This document shows, one piece after another, positions 30,592 through 42,055 of a DNA stretch of 64,000 bases. Numbering within the stretch: the stretch's first letter is position 1; every line of letters starts with the position of its first letter. The position numbers and the translations under genes are program-made. Source of the stretch: Megamerina dolium (taxonomy: Eukaryota > Arthropoda > Insecta > Diptera > Megamerinidae); NCBI GenBank assembly GCA_963854835.1, contig OY978526.1:58844149-58908148 (forward strand), given 5' to 3'. Below the pieces are notes generated by a model. That model was not told the DNA's origin, did not search any database, and saw only the letters and a list, made by a program, of their open reading frames with translations.

Positions 30592-33500
30592 TTGTATGAA
30601 TGTTTTGTAAATTTGATTTGATTGAGAACTTTGGTTGTTCTTTGTGTCTTACATTTTTGTAATTCTTTATGAAACCTATTTGCCTGTTTTCCACATATGA
30701 TTCTCTATTCTCATTTGCTTTCTGAATAATTTTTGTTTTTGTTTTTGCTATCCTTTCATGGATAATTTTGTGATCAATCTGGAAATTTTGCACTTCTAAT
30801 GGAGTACATTTTATAGTGCTATGGAAATTGTTATTATAATACATTATTGCTCTATTAATTTGTGTGGTAATTGGTAATTTTTCTTCAATATTCAGTGTTC
30901 TTATTTTTTCTGTTAATGTGTTGTTCAGTCGTTCTATATCGCTATTTCCAGTATGGCTATTTGGTTTTGTGGAATGGTATTCTATGTTTTGTTCATTTAG
31001 AAAGTCTTTAATTGTGGTTGTGTTGAATTCGTTATCGAATACGAATTTTCTAGGTTTTCCCCTTAATGCTAGATATTCTTGCAATTTATTAACCATCGTT
31101 CTATTATTCCTATCTGTAAGTAGTAGGCAAGTTACATACTTTGAAAATTTGTCAATAAATACTATAAACGAATGTTTGCTGTTAACATAAGTGTCTATGT
31201 GGACGATTTCATTGATGGTTTTGGGAGTTTCTGTATGATAATATTTGTTTTGTATCGGGTTCCTATCATATTTTCCCCCGCTGCAAATATCGCAATTATT
31301 TATAATTTTGTGTATAGTTGTTTTTAGGTTTGGGTTATTTAGAATTGATTTAAGTTTTTCGTATGTTGCTATAATTCCTCAATGTCCGCTTTCTTTTTTG
31401 TGAAAAAGGGATATTTGTTTTTTTAGTTCATTTTCCGATTCTATATCCCTCGCAAATTTTGTGCATTTGACAAATTTAACCTGATTGTTTGACGAGTACT
31501 CATTTTCAATAATTTTTTGTACTATATAATACTCATGGTCGTTAAGGTAGGAATATATTCCAACTTTTCCTTTTCCTACTTCTCTTCTTAGGATATTAAT
31601 GACATCATTATTTTCTATATCCTGCTTCCTAATGACGATTCTTTTGTTGCCAAATATTATTTGAGTAGGACTGTCATTATTTTCATCCACTATTATAATT
31701 TGTGTTTTAAACCTATTGACGACTGTCTCCAGAATTGGTACACTATATCCTAAGTCTTCCTCTTGAGAGTGAACTGTTTGTACCTCTATCGACTCGTTGT
31801 CACTTTGTTGGGTATTCGGGGATTCTATTTCATTAAATGTGTTTTGGTTCTCTTGATCTTCCCCTTGATTGATTTCATCTTCTTTGATCCTACTAAGGAA
31901 ATCTGCAATATTATTAGTTTTCCCTTTTATATATTCTAGAGAGAATTTATATTCTCCCAGGCTTACTAGCCATCTTTGAAGTCTCGGGCTGATGTCTTTT
32001 CCCGAATACTTTGTCATGAGCCACTTAAGTGGTTGATGATCGCTTTCTAAATTGAATTCCCTTCCAAATATATAGGGTCTAAAATATTTGACTGCCCAAA
32101 CTATAGCGAGAAGTTCCTTTTCTATAGTTGCATAGTTGCATTCATGTCTATTTAAGGTACGAGATGCGTAAGCAATTGGATGGCCTTCTTGAGATAGGAC
32201 TGCTCCGATTGCAAAGTTACTTGCATCAGTCGTGATTTTAAATTTTTTATCGAAGTTTGGGTATCTTAGTATTGGGGTATTTGTGATTAGGTCTTTCAGT
32301 TTCTCGAATGCGACTATGTAGTTGGGGTCATTAGTGTTTATAGTTTGGCTCTTTTTTAGACATTTTGACATTGGAAATGCTATCTTTGATTAATCTTTTA
32401 CGAATTTTCGGTAGAAACCGGTCATTCCTAAGAATGATTTTATTTGTTTAGTTGTGTTCAAAATCTTTAGATTTTGTATGATTGAAACTTTATCAGGATT
32501 TGGTTTAATGCCTTGAATTGTGAGAACATGGCCTAAAAATTGTGTTTCTCTTTTTAGGAATTCACATTTGTCTACCTGTATTTTTAGTTTTGCGTCCCTT
32601 AGGGCTCTAAAGATTTTTTTAATAGTATTTATATGTTCTTGGAGAGAGGTGCTAAATATGAGAATATCGTCCATGTACACGACACATGATTTGTTTATGA
32701 ATTCCCTTAGTACTTTGTTCATCAACCTTTGGAAGGTTGATGGGCCATTTTTCAAACCAAACGACATTCGAATGAATTCGTAATGGCCCGTTGGGGTTGA
32801 AAAGGCGGTTTTCGGCCTGTCTTCTTCTCTTACCGGAATTTGGTGGAAGCCTTTTGCTAAGTCCAATGTTGTGAAATATTGCGACCTACCAAGTTTGTCC
32901 AGTAATGAATTCAGATTGGGTATTGGATATTTATCATCCGTTGTAAATTCGTTGAGTTTTCGATAATCGACAACGAGTCTGTATTTTTGGGTTCCTGAAT
33001 TGTCCAATTTCTTTTCAACAATCCACAATGGACTATTATATGGGGAGTTGCTTTCTCTAATTATTCCTTGCTCTAGCATGCTTTTGATCTGGTTTTCAAT
33101 TTCTGTTTCATGAATTTGGGGGTATCCATATATTTTTGAGTATAAGGGTTTGTCCGTTGTTGTAATGATTTCGTGATATACTTCGTTAGTAGCTGAAAGG
33201 ATATCTCCTTCTTTAAAGAGGAGATCCTTAAATTCGTTAAGCAACCTTAGGGTTGCATTTTTCTCTTCTATGGTGAGGTGATCAAAATTGAAGTTATCTA
33301 TTATTTTCTTGTTTACAATTTTTTCTATAGTGTAGGCATTTCCTATATATTGAGGATAATTATATTCCTCGAAATATAGTATCTGTTTTAATATCTCAAC
33401 ATATTGCTCTTTGCTGTTAATATATGCCTCAAGGGGTTTTAGAAAATATTGTCCTATTATTCCTTCGAAATTTTCGTTCTTAAAATTAATTATTTTCCAT

Positions 33501-33690
33501 TGAAGGGTTCCCGGGTGTTTAAACTCTTTTGGAAAAGGGGTAACGACTGTGTATTCTACTTTATTAAAACCGTTAAGTGTTTTAAAAATTTGAGGTTTTT
33601 TTAGTTCAGTTCTTGGAAACTGTTGTGGTAGAATAGTGTTCTTTAATATACTGGTTGTCGAGCCTGTGTCTATTAAGCATTTTATTCTTA
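30592..33690 (-). pseudogene. pol: errantivirus pol: protease, reverse transcriptase, RNase H, integrase
   Basis: One frame runs from the protease (CLIDTGSTTSILK, near 33670) through reverse transcriptase (TTLDLAKGFHQIPV, MSFGLKNGPSTFQRLM, VYMDDILIF near 32660), RNase H (ITTDASNFAIGAVLSQ; ATIEKELLAIVWA) and integrase (HHCC zinc region with NNCDICSGGK; core Asp in EIVHIDTYV, Asp in FVFDNEF and Glu in NSDIERLNN). It is interrupted only by TAA at 32390-32392 (just after FYRKFVKD) and TGA at 31379-31381 (after ESGH), then by SINE copy 4. The remainder of the integrase tail continues below 30231 and overlaps the env start. Two point changes plus an insertion make it a young pseudogene. Confidence 0.9.
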
Positions 33691-33707
33691 CAATAGAGTA
33701 ATGGTTA

Positions 33708-34826
33708 TTATTGGCAGTTGTGATTTAGAGGCCACATTAAAAAATTTATTTGGTCCTCTGGCATATTTTCAGTTTCCTGAATGTTGTCTATCTCCATAGA
33801 GTTATAGTTTGTTCTATTTGATCGTTGTGTATCGACACTCATATGTGACATTTTTGATTGTGAAGTATTATTATCTTTTTTATTAAAGTTTTGTCTATCG
33901 ATCTGGAAATTTCGCTTAAAATTGTTTTTAAATTCGTTGGATGTTGATGGGTTTTGATTGTTTTGTGTATTAGCTTTATTAATTTGATTATATTGTATTT
34001 GTTTACCATTGTTCGTGTATGTGTTTTGCTGTATTTGTAGTTTTTTCTGTCTGTGGTTAAAATGTATGGTTCTATGGTCATCTAATGCTTTAATTTGTGT
34101 ATATTTTCTTATTATTTCATTCAAAGTGTTATTTTGACTTATGTGGGCTCTAAGTGGAACGTCTATTTTGTCCATTAGAATGTTTACTAAGTCATTGTCA
34201 ACTCTATCCGGTTTGTATATTTCCGGCTTAGTTTCGTCAAATATGTATATGTTGAAAAGTTCGGCTTTTGCTTTTTCAAAATAAGCAAAAAGTTCTCTTA
34301 AGCTACTTACTTTAATGCTTCTACATTTTTCGAATATATCGCTATACGTTGTTTTTGGCCTATAGTGGTCCATTAATTTTGATTTAACTTGGTTCCATGT
34401 AACATCTGTTCCCAGCTCTCTTATGTATGCTCCGGCATCTCCCAAAATCTTCTCGTTAACTATTATTGCCATTGCTAGATTTATTAATTGATGGTTCCCA
34501 TCTGGGCATAGAGCCATTATTGCCTCTACTGAAGCGATGAATGCCGTTGTGCTGTGGCCTTTTTCTAGACATTTCAGCTGCCTAAATTGAGTCAAGATAT
34601 CTTTTGGTGTTAACAAAATGTCATTTTGTGCCCCATATTGTTGTGGTTGTTGCTGGAGTTGTAGCTGTTGCTGAAGCTGCAGTTGTTGTTGCTGTTGCTG
34701 TTCCAGTTGCATTTGTAACTGGCTAATTGCTGCCTCCTGTCTTCTTATAACTTCGTTGAGTTGATTTTGATCTTGTTCCATTTTTAAGTTTGGTCTGTTG
34801 TTGTCAAAAGAGTTTTGTCTTCTCAT
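33708..34826 (-). CDS. gag: errantivirus gag
   Basis: A single open frame of 372 codons from ATG 34826. It starts MRRQNSFDNNRPNLKMEQDQ, has a coiled-coil and poly-Gln stretch (about residues 25-65), and then a capsid-like helical region (DILTQFRQLKCLEKGHSTTAF ... VNILMDKIDVPLRAHIS). The Asn/Gln-rich tail has no CCHC knuckle, as is usual for errantivirus gag. Gag and the protease frame overlap only by about a dozen bases and are in different phases, so pol would need frameshifting; I see no clear slippery heptamer. No stop or frameshift is seen in gag. Confidence 0.85.
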   Translation of the reverse strand: MRRQNSFDNNRPNLKMEQDQNQLNEVIRRQEAAISQLQMQLEQQQQQQLQLQQQLQLQQQPQQYGAQNDILLTPKDILTQFRQLKCLEKGHSTTAFIASVEAIMALCPDGNHQLINLAMAIIVNEKILGDAGAYIRELGTDVTWNQVKSKLMDHYRPKTTYSDIFEKCRSIKVSSLRELFAYFEKAKAELFNIYIFDETKPEIYKPDRVDNDLVNILMDKIDVPLRAHISQNNTLNEIIRKYTQIKALDDHRTIHFNHRQKKLQIQQNTYTNNGKQIQYNQINKANTQNNQNPSTSNEFKNNFKRNFQIDRQNFNKKDNNTSQSKMSHMSVDTQRSNRTNYNSMEIDNIQETENMPEDQINFLMWPLNHNCQ

Positions 34827-35025
34827 AGAAAAAAAATTTCTTTTATATTTTTATTTTTTTTTCAATTTGTTTTTGTAAGTCACTTTATGTGTTCAGTTAT
34901 TTAACTTTTTATAGTATATACACTAATAGTTTTTTTTTTCTTTTATATATATGTCACTAAAGTGCACTACTGTAATGTCCTTCGGGACTCGATAGGTTCT
35001 GACAATTCTTTGGAATTGTCTTCTT

Positions 35026-35036
35026 CGACTGCGCCA
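35026..35036 (-). other. primer binding site, tRNA-Ser type
   Basis: Minus-strand TGGCGCAGTCG directly follows the 5' LTR. This is the tRNA-Ser-type primer site reported for 17.6/297 errantiviruses. Confidence 0.8.
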
Positions 35037-35342
35037 GTCAAGTATTTTTTAAAACGGAATTAAATTAATGGAACACATACTATTCTTTTGGTGTTTTTTA
35101 TTTGAAATCAATCTTAAGACTAAAAACTTAAAATCTACTGGCATATGCAAATGCCTTTTCGTATCGAAATTGCTTGCTAAGCACAAGCAACGCAATTGTT
35201 ATGTATATTTTACGCTGCTTATTCCAATCAAGCAATCTGATACGATTTTCGATTTATTTATTTGTTTAAATATTTTTGAACAATTATGCTGATGTCGTCG
35301 TCAGCAGTATAATTGTTCGATACAGGGTGAAGGAACGTAACT
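35036..35342 (-). repeat. 5' LTR of the endogenous retrovirus
   Basis: 307 bp, matching 26828-27134 with about one difference. It is followed on the plus strand by the target duplication TGCG (35343-35346) and then by the LINE. Confidence 0.93.
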
Positions 35343-36290
35343 TGCGCGATAATGCGCCAGCATGCGTGACCAGCCAGATCTGAGCTGTGCGAGAGTGGCT
35401 CTGGTCGCCCGCGGCAGCTCCGCTCCCTCACCGAAATGGGCGGCGGACGGCCTCTTAGCACAATGTTGTGCTGAACATTTGTCGCCTCCTCCACGATTTT
35501 GGTGTGGACAGATCTCAACGCCAACCTGTAGTCTGCTGGGTCGTCTGTAATGACGTCTGCCAGTTCCCCAATGTACGACTGCACGTTCCTGCGTAGATTT
35601 CGTGGTGGCGGTTCTCGCAACATTAAGTCCCTGTTCGGATGCCCAGCAACATGGCAGGCAAGCACGAACTGTTTGGCAAGCAGCGCGTTGTGAGACCTCA
35701 CAGGAAGAAGCGATGTTTCCGCATGAAGGTGGTCCTCGCTGGACATAAGGTGGCAGCCGGTGATCACCCTCATCGCTGCGTTTTGGCATGACTGTAGGCC
35801 GGACCAGTGTGTGTCTGCAAGTTGGGGAGTCCACACTGCAGCCGCATAATTCGCAATCGGGCGGCCTATCGCCTTGTACGTTGCCATCAGTGTCTCTTTA
35901 TCTTTGCCCCAGGTACTTCCAGCAAGTGATTTTAGCACATTGTTCCGCTTGCTCAGTCTGGATTTGATGTTCGTCACGTGAGCAGCGAGAGTAAACATGT
36001 CCAGGGTCACACCTAAGATCTTAGGGTGTAACACCGTGGGCACAGCGGTATCTCCGATGGTGATGGGAAGCGTCACATGTACCTCTTTTATTCAGGTGGT
36101 GAACAGTGTGGCAGAGGACTTGGTGGGTGACAGGCGAAGATTATGGCGGCGGAAGAAGTCGGATAGCGAAGCCAAGTAAACATTTAAGCCACGGCACATG
36201 GAGTCTATGTCATTACCCGATGTCAGGATGGAGCAGTCGTCCGCATACGTTACCAGTGTAATACCTTCTGGTGAATAGTCCCCATAAACA
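35343..36290 (-). pseudogene. jockey-like LINE, reverse transcriptase C-terminal part (right of the retrovirus)
   Basis: On the minus strand: EGITLVTYADDCSILTSG (catalytic YADD near 36225), FFRRHNLRLSPTKSSATLFT, then a TGA at 36092-36094 where relatives have Trp, then PKILGVTLD, LKSLAGSTWGKDKETLMATYKAIGRP and the thumb/C-terminal region HAETSLLPVRSHNALLAKQF. A frameshift near 35830 moves the end into another frame (TLAQLRSGWSRMLAHYRA), which reads on into 26823. The element is 5'-truncated near 36290; sequence beyond it is unrelated to the LINE. The 17-kb-style nesting order is LINE first, retrovirus second, Tc1 and SINE third. Confidence 0.85.
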
Positions 36291-36940
36291 GCATCCAACT
36301 TCGCATGTATTTCTTCACATATATTTCCATAAAAACAAATCGCCGGTCCGACCAGACAAAGATTGTTTGTTCTATATTCTTTCAGCAATCTATCTATGGA
36401 TTTGAATTTGAAAGCTCCAAACACAGAGGAATTGTTTAATTTGGTTGATTTGACCATGTTATTTCGATGAGGAGCGCGGATAATTTCTCCGAAAGATGAA
36501 CTTTTTTTTGAATGTATTACTATGCCGGAAGAACTGTGTGGTTTCAATTTCGTTGAATTTTTATATATATAAGCTAATACAAAAAACATTTAAAAAAAAA
36601 AATAAGTTCTCATTTCGTAAAATTCCTGAGAAATCTTTCCACCAGAATTTTATGCAGACATTCTCAAGCTAAGTTTCTTGCTTCACATTTTTGGGTTCAC
36701 ACGCGCATCATGATTTGCTGACGTAGCGTCTGCGAAAAGCAAATATTTCTAAAAAGTCACATTGCAATCAACGTGATGCGGCAATCGTTGCTCAACTCCA
36801 GTTGCAAAGCGCAACTTCATTTTCTGTAAAGTAGTTGTATTTCAACCAAAAACGAGACAACGAGACAAGTTTAACTTGTCGGAATAAATAAATAAATTGT
36901 TCTTTTTAAAAATGAAATAAAGTTTTATTTTTTATTAAGT
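36291..36940. other. unassigned sequence upstream of the truncated LINE
   Basis: A minus-strand frame (to 36589) continues into the LINE but its first 85 residues match nothing I know. The rest is AT-rich with several AATAAA-like words near 36880-36925. No supported gene. Confidence 0.3.
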
Positions 36941-37076
<136 letters not shown>

Positions 37077-37350
37077 TAGGGTGGGTCAAATTTTTTCGAA
37101 GGCTCATCGCGATTCTTATTCTATGGGTCATTCTAAGCAAATTTGCCAAAGAAACCATAGCTCTAAAATGAATTTCGAGCCCCCGGATTTTTCAAAATAG
37201 GTATTTTTTCTGGAAATATTCGAGAATAGAGGCAAAAAAATGCTATTTCCTTTAGCCAAATGTGTATGTGGAGGTTTTTTGGGTCGCGGAATCCATTTTT
37301 GACATTAATTTTTATTTTTGAGTGCCGCCAGAGGGCGCTTTCGTACATTT
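37077..37350. repeat. left inverted repeat of the 3-kb transposon
   Basis: Contains aaccatagctctaaaatgaatttcgagcccccgg-type blocks matched in complement at 39990-40030, and the gccgccagagggcgctttcg block matched at 39841-39862. Confidence 0.85.
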
Positions 37351-37619
37351 TTTTGGAAAAATATACGATACTGTTGTGGAAATAGACGAATTTTTGACTT
37401 TGTATTGAATATATTCAAAATACATACTCGAATTATAAATTGTTAAATCATATTCCATACATTTTGTTCCTTTTTCCAGCTTTTCTAAAAATAAAATCGA
37501 TAGATTTCAAGCTAAGACCTAAATCACATTTTTACCAGCTTTTGAAGGAAGAAAACCTCAAAATCTAGCTGGAAAATCTTAATATTTATAAATTAATTAA
37601 TTAATATTTAATTTTAAAC

Positions 37620-39501
37620 ATGGATCTATTGCCGTCAACATCACAAGCCGCACCAACATCAATAAGTACCGAAAGTAGTTTGAAACATATACCTTCTCAC
37701 GATGTTCCTGCTTTTGGTATGTCTTCTGATTTGACTGGTCTGAATCTGCCAACTAAACAGGATATTTTAAGATGCTATTTTTTCTTGGCCGAACGTGCTA
37801 AAATGCAAAGTAAAATGTTTTCATATAAAACATTTACTCCTCAAGTGACAGACAAATTGATTGGAATTTGGAGCAAACTAAATATTGAAATTATATGCAA
37901 ACGAAATATTGTTAGAAAATTGATACCTTGCTTGACAAATACTACACTGCAGATAAATGCAAAGCAAAAGGCTCCAGTCTCACATCTTTCTTACGATCCA
38001 TAAAAGAATTATTTTACATTGGGAAATGTAAATGTGACTTGAAAGCTGCTCTATGCTCATGTGGAATGATTCCAGAAGAGTTGAAAGAGTTTATGATGGA
38101 TCAACATAATGACAGAAGATCTACGATACCGGAATACCAGACAGAAATTGAAGAGCAAGCACCTACATCTACAATAATAGAAACAATTGAAGAGAGCCAG
38201 GGTCTAACATACGTGCCAGAAGAAGACCAGGAAAGTGATTATGAGCATAGTACACATTTAGTAGAAGCACAAAATGCATCTCAAACGAAACGAGGACCAT
38301 ATACGCCCAGATACGATGCTTTCAAGTTTGCTATGATGTGTGACAGATTTGGTGTGTCAGATAGAATAGCATCAGCATTGGCAACATCTCTTATGGAAGA
38401 CATTGGCGTCAAAGATGGTCATGGCAATCTTGTCATTATGGACAAGTCTAAAGTTCGTAGAGAAAAAGTTAAATGTAGACAAAAAGTGCTTCATAATCGG
38501 TATGATGCTTCCAATTTAATTGCATTTTCATTCGACGGCAGAAAAAATGATTCTTTAACGATGGAAAAAATCGATAACAAATTTCATCCAAGGATGGTGA
38601 AAGAACCTCACCTAGTTGTTTTAAATCTAATCTCTTCTATTTTTAGGCGGTAAACGATTTTGAGATTATCACTCTGGAAAATATACCTGATTTAAGTGCT
38701 GTTGAATTAACTACCGACGCAATGTACTTGTACAAAATGGCGCTTGCAATTTCTTCTGGTGAGGTTTTGGCGGATTTGGCCAACATTAAACCAGGGCCAA
38801 TAGCACATTCTCGTTGGCTCACCAAGGCCAGTAGATTATTACGGTTATATGTGACAACCAACAAGCCATCTACAAATTTAAAAATTCTGGCAAACTATAT
38901 AATTAAAGTATATACGCCAATGTACTTCAATATTAAATATTACAACTCTGTCGTGCACGGTAGTGTATTATTTTATAAATTCATACGTTGGACTCAATAT
39001 TTGGATTCGAATTTAAGCCAAATTGTAAATAATGTTGTTAAAGAAAACTCGTATTATGCTCATTCAGAAAACATTTTATTGGCAATGTTGTTCGACGATG
39101 AAAAAAAAATACGCGACTTAGCTCTAAAAAAAATTTTACACTACCGTAACCATGTGGAAGATCCGATGCTACTGAGAGTTTATAAAAAGCCTATCATAAA
39201 CTTCAATTGCACAGATTTTACGAATATGATTGACATGAATGATAATTCAATCTTATTCGAACCACCATTCACTCGAAATATTCCTTATGAATATCTACAA
39301 CAATATTTAGAAGACATTGATCCACTGCTGCCTGATCCGAAAATTCCAGTACACATACAAGGAACGGAAAGACATGTTCAATTGCTGGCTAGTGTATCCA
39401 AAAGAGTTTTAGAACATAATCGAGAAGGAGTTATGGCGGTGACATTAGAAAGTCGTGAAAAATTCGCTAGACTTGACAGCAAGAAAGACTTTCAAAAATA
39501 A
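37620..39501 (+). pseudogene. transposon-encoded protein of unnamed family (N-terminal, Cys-rich and C-terminal parts)
   Basis: Three collinear pieces. (1) 37620-37920, starting MDLLPSTSQAAPTSIST, ends in RNIVRKL. (2) After a one-base shift near 37925, DTLLDKYYTADKCK, then a Cys cluster CKCDLKAALCSCG and DQHNDRR, a linker, RFGVSDRIASALATSLMED, DKSKVRREKVKCRQK and AFSFDGRKNDSLTM, to a stop at 38653. (3) 38657-39501 with ISSGEVLADLANIKPGPIAH and SRWLTKASRLLRLYVTTNKP, ending DSKKDFQK. I recall related uncharacterised arthropod proteins having a longer middle section between parts 2 and 3, so an internal deletion near 38640 is likely; alternatively the good acceptor sequence tctcttctatttttag at 38646 marks an intron. 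Transposase role is inferred only from the flanking inverted repeats. Confidence 0.65.
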
Positions 39502-39837
39502 CTCCTTCGCGTTTATTTCCTAAAACTCTTCGTTTTGTTTCTTAATTACTGAATTCAATTAATTTTTTTTATTAATTACATTTTATATGCTTTTATTATT
39601 TGTTATGTTGAATTTTAGAAGAAAAAAATAAAGTAAAATATGCTTTGTTTACTCTTTGTCTTAAATTCGATATAGGTCGTGAATGAATAACCCCCCCCCC
39701 CTTCCCCCATAATTTTTAACGCTAAACACTCTGGGCTATTTAAAGTTTTGGGTTGTCTTATGAGAAAGTCAAATATTCGTCAATTTACACGAAAAATTTC
39801 GTAAATTTACCCAAAAAAAAACGATAAAATTAAAACA

Positions 39838-40124
39838 TGATCGAAAGCGCCCTCTGGTGGTGCTCAAAAATAAAAATAGATCTCAAAAATGGATTCCTCG
39901 ATCCAAAAACCCCCACATACACATTTGGCTAGAGAAAATAGCATTTTTTTTTACATCTATTCTTGAGTATTTGGGGAAAAAACCTATTTTGAAAAATCCG
40001 GTGGCTCGAAAATCATTTTAGAGCTATGGTTTCTTTGGAAAAGTATCTTCAAATGACCCGTAGAACAAGAATCTCGATGAGCCCCTTAACATTTTTTCGG
40101 CCCCCTACAATTTGACCCACCCTA
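39838..40124. repeat. right inverted repeat of the 3-kb transposon
   Basis: Complement of 37077-37350, ending AATTTGACCCACCCTA. Slightly longer than the left one because of small indels. Confidence 0.85.
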
Positions 40125-40170
<46 letters not shown>

Positions 40171-40216
40171 CTATATATATATATATAAATATGTATATAT
40201 ATATATATATATGTAA

Positions 40217-40291
<75 letters not shown>
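40125..40291. repeat. (TA)n microsatellite, right of the 3-kb transposon
   Basis: TA run with a few AAATA and GTA interruptions; likely one original tract with 36945-37076, split by the transposon. Confidence 0.95.
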
Positions 40292-40294
<3 letters not shown>

Positions 40295-40309
40295 GTGTGC
40301 AGATTCAAG

Positions 40310-40830
40310 ATCAGCAGAGATTGTTCACTTCTTCCAACAAAATTCAGGTTGCAACAGGATGGAAAAGCCTTTGTTGACAGATGTTCATACAAATAAGAAT
40401 GCATTGGGCAACTGAAAATTTGCACACCGATTGGAGCAAAGTTATTTACGCTGTTTACGGTGCCTTTTGTGAACGTGGTATTGGTACATTCATTGTATTC
40501 ACAAGAATAATGAATACCGAACGTATATGCTATTTGTATCAACGTGCACTATAACCATCGGAAACTACGATTAGTTTATGTTGGGAGACAATGATGCAAA
40601 ACACAAAAGCCGTTTGTGCACCGCATGGTAAGGGCGATATAAGATTCATCAAATGATTTGGACGCCACAGTTACTAGTCTGCAATCCAATTGAAAATGCT
40701 CGGGCTTTCATTCAACGCCAATATCGCATATTTCCACCGGATTACGCGAAATATTTGAGCTATAGTGTGCTTAGCAATTGCGCCCGAGCTATAGTGATTC
40801 AAGGAGAGTGGATAAAATATTGATATGCAT
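40310..40830 (+). pseudogene. Tc1-like transposase remnant (catalytic part)
   Basis: In one plus-strand frame: HWATENLHTDWSKVIYAVYG (where active enzymes have the first catalytic Asp after WxKVIFSDE), then near 40585 LGDNDAKHKSRLC (second Asp) and near 40690 CNPIENARAF (Glu). Stops are scattered through it. No terminal repeats are seen; the mariner at 40847 abuts or truncates it. It belongs to a different lineage from the three longer Tc1 copies in the window. Confidence 0.7.
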
Positions 40831-40846
40831 TATTCAAGAGCATTTA

Positions 40847-42053
40847 CAAGGGCGGATTGATAAAGAAGCTACCTAAGTACGAAAAAGGCAGCACAAACAC
40901 AAAAACTTTTTTTTTTTTGAAATTGCGATCTGTCAAACGTCAGCTGTTAAAATTTCACCCAAATTCATCGATTGGTTTATTTGTTGTAGTCGTTTGAAGT
41001 AACCAACTTTTGTGTTTCTTGAAAAATGGAAAAAAGTGAATTTCGTGCTGTGATTTAACACTATTACTTGAAAGGGAAAAGGCGAAAGAGACAAAAGAAA
41101 AGCTCGATAAATATTACGGTGAGTCTGCTTCGTCAGATTACATGGTAAAATATTGGATTGCTGAATTTAAACGCGGCCGAACAAGCACTGTAACAATACC
41201 ATCAACAGGAAGGCCAAAAGGGGTGGTTACTGGTAAACATCTCATATGAACGTGTGTTCAATATTTTGCATGAACATTTACATATGAAAAATCTATCGGC
41301 AAGATGGGTGCCGCGTTTGCTCAGTGTCGAACAAAAACGAGTTCGAGAGACCACTTCACAGCGGTGTTTGGACATGATAAAGTGTAATCCTGTTGATTTT
41401 TGGCGTCGATTAATAACTGTTGATGAAGCGTGGGTCCAGCACTACACACCTGAAACCAAAAATCAATTGAAACAATGGGTGGAAGCTGGTGGAAGTGCTC
41501 CGAAGAAGTCGAAGGCAGTGAAATCGGCTTGTAAGGTTATGGCCACTGTATTTTGGGATGCACTCGGAATATTACTTATCGATTATTTTGAAAAAGGATC
41601 CACAATCACAGGAAAGTATTATCGTGCATTATTGGATGAATTGAATGATGTAATCAAGAAAAAACGACCACATTTAAAGAAGAAAAAAGTTCTCTTTCTT
41701 CAAGATAACGCACCGGTTGGTTCACACAGCATTATATACGATGCTAAAATTACGTGAAATACACTTCGAATTTGTTGATCAACCATGTTATAGTCCAGAT
41801 TTAGCTCCTAGTGACTTTTTCCTGTTTCCAAACTTGAAAAAATGGCTCGCAGAAAAAACTTCAGCTCAAACGAAGAAGTGATTACCGAAACTAACGCGTA
41901 TTTTGAGGGGTTCCCGAAATCGTATTATTCAGATGGTATAAAAAAGTTGGAATATCGTCTTACTAAGTGTGTCGAAGTAAAAGGAGACTATGTTGAGAAA
42001 TAAATGGTTTTTGAAAAAAAAATGTTTTTTTTCTACTTATCAAACCGCCGTCG
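40847..42053 (+). mobile_element. mariner transposon copy 1
   Basis: Ends CAAGGGCGGATTGATAAAG (40847) and complement of CGACGGCGGTTTGATAAGTAG (ending 42053), flanked by TA at 40845-40846 and 42054-42055. It matches copy 2 at 58689-59975 along its length except for a deletion of about 100 bp in the N-terminal part of the transposase gene (near 41233). Confidence 0.92.
41026..42003 (+). pseudogene. mariner transposase (DD34D), broken
   Basis: MEKSEFRAVI is followed at once by TAA (codon 11). A one-base shift near 41075 is shared with copy 2. From 41254 the frame gives YERVFNILHEHLHMKNLSAR WVPRLLSVEQ, RLITVDEAWVQHYTPE (first Asp; active relatives have DETWVHHY), VLFLQDNAP (second Asp), and after another shift near 41730 YSPDLAPSDFFLFPNLKKW (third Asp). 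DD34D with YSPDLAPSD is the mariner signature. Several breaks; not functional. Confidence 0.88.
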
Positions 42054-42055
42054 TA

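Larger units (their letters stand above)
26828..35342 (-). mobile_element. errantivirus-type endogenous retrovirus (17.6/297-like), with nested Tc1 and SINE
   Basis: It has two 307-bp LTRs, AGTTAC...TAACT ends, a 4-bp target duplication, a tRNA-Ser-type primer site, gag (34826-33708), pol (protease, reverse transcriptase, RNase H, integrase) and env (30190-about 27050), all on the minus strand. The LTRs differ at about one position by eye, so the insertion is recent. Pol has two in-frame stops; a SINE sits between pol and env; a Tc1 splits env. This copy cannot produce virus. Errantiviruses are the insect Metaviridae with an env related to the F protein of baculoviruses. It sits inside a jockey-like LINE. 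Confidence 0.92.
37077..40124 (+). mobile_element. DNA transposon of unassigned family with 270-bp inverted repeats
   Basis: The ends are TAGGGTGGGTCAAATT at 37077 and its complement ending at 40124. The inverted repeats extend inward to about 37350 and 39838, ending at the gagggcgctttcg / cgaaagcgccctc pair, with roughly 80 percent match by eye. The coding strand is plus (37620-39501). Both outer flanks are (TA)n, so the target duplication cannot be read. I cannot place the termini or the protein in a named superfamily. Confidence 0.8.

Noticed and set aside
33708..33730. Slippery site between errantivirus gag and pol
   Set aside because: The frames overlap by about a dozen bases but I see no X XXY YYZ heptamer or stable stem; an indel in this copy cannot be excluded.
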